Shown: in pieces, positions 1-7,115 of the stretch
How the letters are laid out: every line of letters starts with the position of its first letter
How positions within the stretch are numbered: position 1 is the first letter of the stretch
From: Trachythela sp. YZ-2020
Taxonomy: Eukaryota; Cnidaria; Anthozoa; Malacalcyonacea; Clavulariidae
DNA: 64,000 bases
NCBI GenBank assembly: GCA_016169945.1
Contig: JADLSH010000128.1
Span: forward strand, 186,001-250,000
Direction: 5' to 3'
Translations under genes and position numbers: made by a program
Notes under the pieces: generated by a model
Database searches by the model: none
Seen by the model: the letters and a program-made list of their open reading frames with translations, nothing else
What the model was told of the DNA's origin: nothing

Positions 1-711
1 TGCTTCATCGATCAGATGGACTGTGCCATTTGAGTCCACGCCAAACTCGAATTTGGTATCCGCAATAATAATTCCACGTTCCAGCGCATAGGCTGCTGCT
101 TCCGTATAAAGCTGCAAACTAATGTCCCGGATCTGGGCTGCTTTATCTTCACCGATTAATTCGACCGTTGCTGCATAATCAATATTTTCATCATGCTCGC
201 CAACATCGGCTTTGGAGGAGGGTGTGTAAATCGCTTCTGGTAATTGCTGAGCTTGTTGCAAGCCTTCTGGTAGCGTAATACCACATACCGAACCGGTTTT
301 TTGATAATCCTTCCAGCCGGAGCCGATTAAATAACCACGGACAATGGCTTCTACTGGTAATGGCTTGAGATATTTCACTACAATCGCTCTACCGATCACC
401 TGCGCACGCTCTTCTTCATTGGGCAACGCCTCTTCAAGCGTCATCTCCGCGACCTGATTGGGAACGACATGCGACATTTTGTCAAACCAGAAATTGGATA
501 CTTCTGTCAGCACCACGCCTTTTTTGGGAATGGGCTGGGATAACACGACATCAAAAGCTGATAACCGATCTGTCGTCACGATCAACAGGTGATCGTTTCC
601 TAAATCATACATATCACGCACCTTACCCCTGTGGATCATGGGCAAACTGAGGATTTGAGTTTCGTAAAGTGTGTCGGGGATATTATCCGTATTTTGGTTT
701 TGTTGAGTCAT
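1..711 (-). CDS. purC: SAICAR synthase (phosphoribosylaminoimidazole-succinocarboxamide synthase), 3' end outside window
   Basis: The purine biosynthesis ligase joins aspartate to CAIR to give SAICAR, using ATP in the cytoplasm. Reading leftwards from ATG at 711, 237 codons are open to the window edge with no stop. The translation has the family's [12 protein letters not shown] opening, [11 protein letters not shown], the [11 protein letters not shown] segment, [13 protein letters not shown] and [13 protein letters not shown]. The N-terminus and spacing fit the longer (about 300 residue) purC type rather than the short E. coli type. It is divergent from the yrfG-like gene, with a palindromic repeat element between them. 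No PurR-like operator was recognised upstream. Confidence 0.95.
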   Translation of the reverse strand, partial: MTQQNQNTDNIPDTLYETQILSLPMIHRGKVRDMYDLGNDHLLIVTTDRLSAFDVVLSQPIPKKGVVLTEVSNFWFDKMSHVVPNQVAEMTLEEALPNEEERAQVIGRAIVVKYLKPLPVEAIVRGYLIGSGWKDYQKTGSVCGITLPEGLQQAQQLPEAIYTPSSKADVGEHDENIDYAATVELIGEDKAAQIRDISLQLYTEAAAYALERGIIIADTKFEFGVDSNGTVHLIDEA

Positions 712-770
712 AATATTTGGTCTATTGCGATCAATTGTCATTTTAGAAAGCCGGCTATTTTCCCATAAGC

Positions 771-1040
771 AAGGGGGTGTTAACAATTAGTTAGTCATTT
801 CTGCCGGCGCCCATTTTAGGTCTCAGCAAGGCAGAACGAGCGCAGTGTAGTCATTCTACATCAGCGAGTGATAACGCCGCTGAGGCGGAAAATGGGCCCG
901 GCCCTGCGGGTTGTGCCTGAAATAGCGCCATGCGGCGTTACTCGTCGTTTATTTGGAATAACCAAACTGCTCTCCTCGTGCCTTGCCTGGCGCTATTTCA
1001 GGCACAACAGAAACGACTAACTAATGGTTAACACCCCCTA
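771..1040. repeat. 270-bp MITE-like inverted-repeat element with two internal hairpins
   Basis: The outer arms at 771-803 and 1008-1040 are 33-bp inverted repeats matching at 30 of 33 positions. Inside lie two further palindromes. A hairpin with arms near 803-827 and 879-902 carries a small inner stem around 848-860. A perfect 21-bp inverted repeat has arms at 910-930 and 988-1008 and a small inner stem around 952-966. The whole could fold as a three-way junction. There is no ORF and it is richer in GC than its surroundings. It fills the divergent purC/yrfG intergenic region, ending about 5 bp before the yrfG ribosome binding site. A non-autonomous mobile element or a REP/BIME-like repeat is my inference; only one copy is present here. 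Confidence 0.7.
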
Positions 1041-1060
1041 GTCTGGAGTACTATTCCGTG

Positions 1061-1735
1061 ATGAATTTAGATCAAATAGACACGATATTTCTGGATATGG
1101 ATGGCACTCTGCTGGATCTGTATTTCGATAACCACTTCTGGAAACAGCATTTACCGACGCGTTATGCAGAAATTCATAGCGTCAGCCATGAAGAAGCGTT
1201 GGAGAGCATTATTCCTGAAATTATGGCCAAGGAGGGAACTCTGGCTTGGTATTGCCTGGATCATTGGGAAGAAGAGTTTAAGCTGGATCTCGTCGCCCTT
1301 AAGCATGAAATCAGCCATCTGATCCAATACCGCCCAGAGATTAAAAATTTCTTAGCTGCTCTGAGACAACAGGGAAAACGTCTGATCCTCGCCACCAATG
1401 CCCACCGTAAAAGCCTGGATGTAAAGCTGACCCACACTGATCTGGCTGATCATCTGGACGAGATGTACTGCTCAAATGAGCTTGGTCATGCCAAGGAGGA
1501 ACTGGCCTTTTGGGAAAAATTATCCGAAATGGAGTTAGTCGATAAGCAGCGTAGCCTTTTTATTGACGACAATCTGCATGTGCTTCGCGTCGCCAGAACT
1601 TATGGATTGGAAAATTTACTGGCCGTTAGAAGGCCAGATAGTCAGGCTCAAGAAAAGGATACGGAAGAGTTTGAAACGTTGGAATCTTTACAGTTAAACC
1701 AGAGTGAAGACAAAATCTCGAACGGTGTGCTGTAA
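1061..1735 (+). CDS. yrfG: HAD-family hydrolase, YrfG-like GMP/IMP 5'-nucleotidase
   Basis: This is a haloacid-dehalogenase fold phosphatase. The nucleophile motif DMDGTLLDL is at the N-terminus, followed by a helical cap, the motif II threonine in LILATNAHRKS, a lysine before the fourth motif, and FIDDNLHVLRVA as motif IV. Length (224 residues) and the FDNHFWKQHLP cap region fit the YrfG purine mononucleotidase subfamily, which dephosphorylates GMP and IMP. ATG at 1061 is preceded by GGAG at 1045-1048; an in-frame GTG at 1058 is an alternative start. The 3' end overlaps the convergent trmB by 42 bp. Confidence 0.85.
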   Translation: MNLDQIDTIFLDMDGTLLDLYFDNHFWKQHLPTRYAEIHSVSHEEALESIIPEIMAKEGTLAWYCLDHWEEEFKLDLVALKHEISHLIQYRPEIKNFLAALRQQGKRLILATNAHRKSLDVKLTHTDLADHLDEMYCSNELGHAKEELAFWEKLSEMELVDKQRSLFIDDNLHVLRVARTYGLENLLAVRRPDSQAQEKDTEEFETLESLQLNQSEDKISNGVL

Positions 1736-2401
1736 ACGCAAAGCACGTTTTTCATAACGTGTTAGCGGCCGCCATGCAGGTCGCGGTGCATAGATTTCTT
1801 TCCCCGCCAAATTAGTCAAATCCTCCTGATCAGACGTTATTCGAATAATATGATTAGCATAATCCTGCCAGTCAGTAGCGATATGTAATTGCCCATGGCG
1901 TTTGAGTTTTTTTGCGATCAGAGATAAAGAAGCAGGCTGGATAATGCGGCGTTTCCTATGTCGTGTTTTTGGCCATGGATCAGGAAAGAAGATCATCACT
2001 GCATCAAGACTCTGATCAGGAATACCCTCGCGAAGACACTCCATCGCATCATCACGCAGCACTCTTACATTAGTGAGATTATCTTGTTTTATCCGCTGCA
2101 AAATGCTCCCGAGGCCAGGAAAGTAAACTTCGATACCGATAAAGTTCCTGTCCGGATTTTCTTTTGCCAGTGAGATCAACGCATCACCAATACCGCAACC
2201 AATCTCAAGCGTCAGCGGTGCGTTTCGTCCAAACACACTCTTCAGATCCGCCAGATGTGATTTTTCCAGACCATATTCCGGCCAGAGATTTTCTACTGCC
2301 TCTCGTTGCGCAGGCGTGATACGACCTTCGCGGCGGACGAAGCTTTTGATCTCGCGGCAATTGGGTATCTCAGAGGTAGGTATGGATGCTGTTTGGTTCA
2401 A
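1694..2401 (-). CDS. trmB: tRNA (guanine-N7-)-methyltransferase
   Basis: The enzyme makes m7G at position 46 of tRNA variable loops using SAM. Visible are the SAM-binding loop LEIGCGIGDALISLA and the family signature FFPDPWPKTRHRKRRI; the N-terminal IKSFVRREGRITPAQ is also typical. The start is TTG (2401-2399): no ATG or GTG exists between the preceding in-frame stop and the conserved region, and AGGA lies about 10 nt upstream. The gene sits 12 nt downstream of thiG, in the same reading frame after the thiG stop, so it is probably co-transcribed and translationally coupled. Length 235. Confidence 0.93.
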   Translation of the reverse strand: MNQTASIPTSEIPNCREIKSFVRREGRITPAQREAVENLWPEYGLEKSHLADLKSVFGRNAPLTLEIGCGIGDALISLAKENPDRNFIGIEVYFPGLGSILQRIKQDNLTNVRVLRDDAMECLREGIPDQSLDAVMIFFPDPWPKTRHRKRRIIQPASLSLIAKKLKRHGQLHIATDWQDYANHIIRITSDQEDLTNLAGKEIYAPRPAWRPLTRYEKRALRLQHTVRDFVFTLV

Positions 2402-2413
2402 ATGAATACTATC

Positions 2414-3196
2414 CTAGAAAAATCGGCCGTCCAGAGGAGAAGAGGCACTCGCATACCTGCGTCTTGGCATACGACCGGCAAGATACGCTTCTCGGCCCGC
2501 TTCAATGCCTTTTCGCATAGCAGAGGCCATTAAGACCGGATCAGTTGCTTCGGCAATTGCCGTGTTCATTAGCACGCCATCACAGCCAAGCTCCATCGCA
2601 ATGGCTGCATCAGATGCTGTGCCTACGCCTGCGTCAACAAGAATAGGGACAGAAGCATTTTCTACTATCGTACGAATATTGTAGGGATTTCTGATCCCAA
2701 GACCTGATCCTATAGGCGCAGCTAATGGCATTACGGCCACACAACCCATCTCCTCCAGGCGTTTCGCTAGAATCGGATCATCGCTGCAATAAACCATCAC
2801 TTTAAAGCCGTCCTTGATCAGGATTTCTGCGGCTTCCAATGTTTCAGGCATCGCGGGGAATAATGTTTTCTCATCACCTAACACTTCCAGCTTAACCAGA
2901 TCGTGTCCATCCAATAATTCGCGAGCCAATCGGCAGGTGCGCACAGCTGAGTCCACATCATAACAACCCGCAGTATTGGGCAAGATGGTGTACTTATCTG
3001 GGCTGATCACGTCAAGCAGGTTTGGTTGATCCTTATCCTGACCAATATTGGTGCGGCGAATAGCAACGGTCACTACTTCTGCGCCGCTAGCCTCTATCGC
3101 ATCGCGAGTCTGATCAAGATCAGTATATTTACCCGTACCCACCAATAAACGTGAGTGGTATTTTTCACCGGCAATTTCAAAACTATCGTTAGACAA
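2414..3196 (-). CDS. thiG: Thiazole synthase
   Basis: This TIM-barrel enzyme forms thiazole phosphate for thiamine from deoxyxylulose 5-phosphate, the ThiS thiocarboxylate and an iminoglycine source. The translation shows [12 protein letters not shown], the lysine in [13 protein letters not shown] expected to form the Schiff base, and the phosphate-binding GIRNPYNI and [12 protein letters not shown] loops. Length 260 is normal. The start is TTG at 3196-3194, with GAGGG nine bases upstream. It follows thiS by 76 nt and is followed closely by trmB. No TPP riboswitch was recognised upstream. Confidence 0.95.
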   Translation of the reverse strand: MSNDSFEIAGEKYHSRLLVGTGKYTDLDQTRDAIEASGAEVVTVAIRRTNIGQDKDQPNLLDVISPDKYTILPNTAGCYDVDSAVRTCRLARELLDGHDLVKLEVLGDEKTLFPAMPETLEAAEILIKDGFKVMVYCSDDPILAKRLEEMGCVAVMPLAAPIGSGLGIRNPYNIRTIVENASVPILVDAGVGTASDAAIAMELGCDGVLMNTAIAEATDPVLMASAMRKGIEAGREAYLAGRMPRRRYASASSPLDGRFF

Positions 3197-3272
3197 TCGA
3201 GTTAACCCTCAAGGCAATGATTCAGTAGCGGGAATTATAACTCAGAATATATGGCAGAATTCAATCGTGACA

Positions 3273-3482
3273 TCAGCCGCCGCCAATTGCATGGACAATC
3301 TCCACCTGATCGGCCGGGGATAATTGGAAATCTGTGTGCTCGGAGCGAGGAATTATTGCACCATTAACATCAACCGCGATGCGACCTTCCGCTTTTAGCA
3401 AAACCAGCAGATCGTAAATACTGCAATCTTTCGCAACAGAGTGTGGTTCGCCATTGATGTTGATGTTGATCTGAGAAGACAT
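3273..3482 (-). CDS. thiS: Sulfur carrier protein ThiS
   Basis: A 69-residue ubiquitin-like sulfur carrier. The protein ends in HAIGGG, and the terminal Gly-Gly is adenylated and thiocarboxylated to donate sulfur to ThiG. The beta-grasp pattern ININGEPHSVAKDCSIYDLL at the start is typical. ATG at 3482. It lies first in a thiS-thiG-trmB run on the minus strand, an order common in gammaproteobacteria. The adenylyltransferase (ThiF or MoeB) that charges it is not in this window. Confidence 0.93.
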   Translation of the reverse strand: MSSQINININGEPHSVAKDCSIYDLLVLLKAEGRIAVDVNGAIIPRSEHTDFQLSPADQVEIVHAIGGG

Positions 3483-3533
3483 TGTTTATGCAGTTTCTCC
3501 GTTGGAAAAACTATCCTGGTTTAAAGTCTATCC

Positions 3534-4106
3534 TTATTGTTTGCTATCTTTAATGCGTAGCAGGATGTAATCCATATTACTATCTGCAAGGCGTTTGCGT
3601 ACAGGATCCAATTTCGACTCATCCTTATAGGGCCCAACCCAAACTCGGAACCAGACCTTCTGCCCATTTACTACGACCTTCTGGATAGATACTGGTAAAC
3701 CAAGCATAGTAAGTTTTGCTTTAACACTATCGGCATCAGTGTGTTTTTGGAATGAGCCTACCTGAAAAACAAGATTGCCCTCGCTCTTCTCTACCCCTTT
3801 TTCAACTTTCTTCGTGGGCGGTTCCCACTCAGGCACTTTTACCTCACGTTCCGGCAAAATAGTATAAAAATCAAATGTAGGTTTATCTGAAGATTCGTCC
3901 TCAGTAGCCTGATCACTGCCTTCCGTGCTTTCCACCTGGCTGTCTGAATTAGCAATCTCTGCAACGGGAGGAGCAGGTTGTGAGCCCTTAAGATAAACCA
4001 CAAACGCAACAAACAGGCCTACACACAAACCGGTGATGAACGGTAAAATAGATCCCTGTTGTTCCTGTTTTGGGCTCCTGCGGTTTGTTTTTTTATTTTT
4101 CGCCAT
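3534..4106 (-). CDS. FtsN-like SPOR-domain protein
   Basis: A bitopic membrane protein of 190 residues. A short basic cytoplasmic head (residues 1-18) is followed by one transmembrane helix at about 20-40, a Pro/Glu/Ser/Asp-rich periplasmic linker, and a C-terminal SPOR domain from about residue 112 (FQVGSFQKHTDADSVKAKL ... WFRVWVGPY). SPOR domains bind denuded septal peptidoglycan. The position just downstream of priA matches the ftsN-type genes of related bacteria, so a division role is likely. It is shorter than E. coli FtsN, so it is called FtsN-like. ATG at 4106. Confidence 0.82.
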   Translation of the reverse strand: MAKNKKTNRRSPKQEQQGSILPFITGLCVGLFVAFVVYLKGSQPAPPVAEIANSDSQVESTEGSDQATEDESSDKPTFDFYTILPEREVKVPEWEPPTKKVEKGVEKSEGNLVFQVGSFQKHTDADSVKAKLTMLGLPVSIQKVVVNGQKVWFRVWVGPYKDESKLDPVRKRLADSNMDYILLRIKDSKQ

Positions 4107-4196
4107 GTAATTATGTTTTCATAATTCACTTTAAGAATAAAGCGAAAGTTATTAAATTATCATGATTAACTATAATAGTTTTCATTTGTAGCTTAC

Positions 4197-6455
4197 TTAA
4201 AATGTATCCTGTGGATCCACATCAGCCGACCAACGGAGGGTCGACGTTTTCTTCAGTCTCTCTATTTCCGGGATCCACGCGGTCAGCAGCCATTGTAATA
4301 CCCGACGCTCTTTTGACAACACAATAAGTTGTGCACGATAGCGACCAGCGCGACGCTCCATCTGCGCAACCACCGGCCCCCAGACCTCAATAGTCTGTTC
4401 TTCTGGGGCCAGATGAGCCAGATCCGGTTGGCAGGATTTAACTGATTCTAAAAAGGCTAATGCCTCACCAGACTGCATCGCTTCCGCCCGGATCAATACC
4501 ATAGAAGAAAAAGGCGGCAGGCTGGCCATGCTACGTTCAGCCATTAACTCTTTGGCAAGACCGCTAAAGTCATAGGTTGCCAGAGCCTTTAGCAAAGGGT
4601 GATCAGGATGATGCGTCTGGATCAACACTTCCCCCGGATGCTCAGCTCGACCCGCTCGACCCGCCACCTGAATGATCAACTGCACCAGTCTTTCCGTCGC
4701 ACGGAAGTCAGTACCATAAAGTCTATTATCCGCATCCATTACACCGACCAAAGTCACATTTGGAAAGTGATGACCTTTGGATAGCATTTGCGTGCCGACC
4801 AGAATATCCACTTCGCCTTTATTGATCAGATCCAGCATACGCGACATTTCACCTTTTTTACGCGTGCTGTCTCTATCGATCCGTAATAGCCGTGCTTCGG
4901 GGAAAATATTTTTCAGCGTTTCTGCAATCCTCTCTGTTCCCTGCCCGACGGGCATCAGCTCTGCATCCTCACCCTCACATTCTGGACACGTCTTGATCAT
5001 GGCCTGTTGCGCGCCGCAATGGTGACAACGCATTTGCCTGTCATTCTGATGAAAGGTCAGATGCGCATCACAATATCGACATGAACCTACCCAGCCACAG
5101 GTATGACACATCATCACTGGTGCAAAACCTCGTCGGTTAAGAAACAGTAAGGCCTGCTTCCCGGACTTTATGCAGGCATCGATCTTTTGCACAACTGCTG
5201 GTGCTAAACCTGACTCAAGATTTGCTCTACGTATATCAATTAAACGAATATCGGGTTGCTGTGCAGCACCAGCCCGTTCGCTTAAAATCAGACGTTTATA
5301 ACGTCCCTGATCAGCACTGTTGATAGACTCCAGAGAAGGGGTCGCGCTGCCAAGAACAATCGGAATCTCCTCACGCTGACTGCGCAGGATGGCCACATCT
5401 CTGGCCGAATAGCGAAAACCATCTTGTTGTTTATAGGAAAGATCATGTTCTTCATCAACAACGATCAATCCTGGTTTGGCCAGTGGCGTCCACACGGCAG
5501 AGCGAGTTCCGATAATAATCTGCGCCGAACCATCACGTGCCTGCAACCAGGCTTGTAAACGCTCAGTATCGTTTAGACCTGAATGCAATATAGCAATCGT
5601 GCAGGTGAAGCGTCGCTTAAATCGTTCGATCAATTGAGTGGTCAGTCCAATTTCCGGAATTAAGATCAATGCCTGTTGCTGTGCAGAAATTACCTTATCT
5701 ATAACCCGAAAATATACTTCAGTTTTGCCGCTACCAGTGACACCATCAAGCAGGAAAACATCAAAAGAACCCAATGATGCTGTAATTTGTTGCACCGCTA
5801 CGCTCTGATCTTTATTCAGATCAGGCTGTTCTTCGATATGTTTATTATCTGACTCAACGGGCTCTGGATTCTGTTGAGTGACTTTTACCCAACCTTTTTC
5901 CTGTAAACGTTTTACTGAGCTTCGCCATCCTGGCACTAGCGCCTGTAGTGAATCTCCAGGTAAACCATCTGGATATTGTGTCAGAACTGAGATCAATTCA
6001 GCCTGCTTATGCGCACGTTTAAAGCAGGGATCATCCATTGCGGGTGCTGAAGGCTCTAATTGCCAGACAGAAACTTTGGTTTTTGCTGCAGGCAAACCTT
6101 TGCGTAAACCTGCGGGTAAGGCTGAGACAACCACATCGCCGATGGCATGATGATAGTAAGCACTTGCCCAACATAGAAGAGCCAGTTGTTGCGAAGAAAT
6201 CAGTGGGGTCTTATCAAGAATTTCTACACAGTGTTTCAGACGCTCAGGCGCAACCTCACTATCTTCAACTATCTCGATAATTACACCGATTTTATGAGAT
6301 TTTCCGAAAGGTACTTTGACGCGTAATCCAGGCGTAAGTTGAGCTTGATCACCCCCTTCCGCCCCTTGTGGTGGAAGGTAATCAAATAAACGCCGAAGGG
6401 GAACGGGCAGGGCAACGCGTAAAATTCCGCCTTTTATTTGCGTACATTCAACCAC
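4197..6455 (-). CDS. priA: Primosomal protein N', replication restart helicase PriA
   Basis: This superfamily 2 helicase reloads the replisome at collapsed forks. It has the N-terminal VALPVPLRRLFDYLPP DNA-binding segment, Walker A GVTGSGKTEVY, DEEH box, GSATPSLES, two zinc-binding clusters (CHTCGWVGSCRYCDAH and CHHCGAQQ...CPEC), and GTQMLSKGHHFPNVTLVG. The frame is open to an ATG at 6515. I prefer GTG at 6455 because it puts the conserved N-terminus about 10 residues in and overlaps the upstream stop by 8 nt. Neither start has a clear ribosome site. Length is 752 (or 772) residues. Confidence 0.93.
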   Translation of the reverse strand: MVECTQIKGGILRVALPVPLRRLFDYLPPQGAEGGDQAQLTPGLRVKVPFGKSHKIGVIIEIVEDSEVAPERLKHCVEILDKTPLISSQQLALLCWASAYYHHAIGDVVVSALPAGLRKGLPAAKTKVSVWQLEPSAPAMDDPCFKRAHKQAELISVLTQYPDGLPGDSLQALVPGWRSSVKRLQEKGWVKVTQQNPEPVESDNKHIEEQPDLNKDQSVAVQQITASLGSFDVFLLDGVTGSGKTEVYFRVIDKVISAQQQALILIPEIGLTTQLIERFKRRFTCTIAILHSGLNDTERLQAWLQARDGSAQIIIGTRSAVWTPLAKPGLIVVDEEHDLSYKQQDGFRYSARDVAILRSQREEIPIVLGSATPSLESINSADQGRYKRLILSERAGAAQQPDIRLIDIRRANLESGLAPAVVQKIDACIKSGKQALLFLNRRGFAPVMMCHTCGWVGSCRYCDAHLTFHQNDRQMRCHHCGAQQAMIKTCPECEGEDAELMPVGQGTERIAETLKNIFPEARLLRIDRDSTRKKGEMSRMLDLINKGEVDILVGTQMLSKGHHFPNVTLVGVMDADNRLYGTDFRATERLVQLIIQVAGRAGRAEHPGEVLIQTHHPDHPLLKALATYDFSGLAKELMAERSMASLPPFSSMVLIRAEAMQSGEALAFLESVKSCQPDLAHLAPEEQTIEVWGPVVAQMERRAGRYRAQLIVLSKERRVLQWLLTAWIPEIERLKKTSTLRWSADVDPQDTF

Positions 6456-7044
6456 TTTGGTTGATAAGCATTTTTTCCACACTCGAACGGCTAGCTCGCT
6501 GCATGGGCTTGTCATCGATGGGACTTAACGGTGCCTGGCGTGATCCTTTATAAGGAAAAATGGCGATGGAGACTTCCACGTCACCCGCAAAAAAACGGCA
6601 CGCAGGGCAGTTAATTGTCTGGCCTTTTGTTTGTTGATATTGATAATCGTCTGTTTCAAAGGGGATATTGTTATCCGCTAACAGAAAATGCAGTTCTTCA
6701 GGCGTGTCTGTAAAAGCGTGTATTGATACACAGTCATTAATGGTGGCCGTGCCTTTTAACACTGGACCCACCAGACGCGGTGAAAACGCCTCCAACATTT
6801 TCATTGCTTGCAGGGCGGTTTCCCTAAGCTGATTCAGAAACTGGGATTGTTCATCAGATCGGAATAGTTGTTGATACTCTTTTAGTGCTGCTTCGATTTC
6901 GATATTTTCCGGCCCCTGACGTTTGTTCTGAATACCTAAACGCTGCATGGCCTTTTGTTTTGCGATGGCTATGCTGGTCACATGATCTTCTGTCATGATG
7001 CGCGCAGCCTCATGAGCAATTCTTTGCTGTGTTTGTCTCGACAT
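6448..7044 (-). CDS. Unrecognised protein between PBP1A and priA
   Basis: I do not recognise a named family with confidence. The 198-residue product has a helical N-terminus (about 1-90; HEAARIMTEDHVTSIAIAKQKAM), then RLVGPVLKGTATINDCVSIHAFTD, an alternating alpha/beta stretch (EELHFLLADNNIPFETDDY), and a C-terminal segment with a CPAC pair near 145-148 and the conserved-looking SPIDDKPMQRAS. No signal peptide or membrane helix is seen. Codon use matches the neighbours. The stop overlaps the preferred priA start by 8 nt, which suggests co-translation with PriA. ATG at 7044. Confidence 0.75.
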   Translation of the reverse strand: MSRQTQQRIAHEAARIMTEDHVTSIAIAKQKAMQRLGIQNKRQGPENIEIEAALKEYQQLFRSDEQSQFLNQLRETALQAMKMLEAFSPRLVGPVLKGTATINDCVSIHAFTDTPEELHFLLADNNIPFETDDYQYQQTKGQTINCPACRFFAGDVEVSIAIFPYKGSRQAPLSPIDDKPMQRASRSSVEKMLINQSG

Positions 7045-7115
7045 GATGATCTATTGATAACGAATTAGCGTTAGAACCAGAATAACGGCCTGAACTATGA
7101 GTGAAGCTGTTAACC

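Noticed and set aside
3483..3533. Possible TPP riboswitch ahead of thiS
   Set aside because: The gap is only about 50 bp and no thi-box (CUGAGA-type) motif is visible there or further upstream in the SPOR gene.
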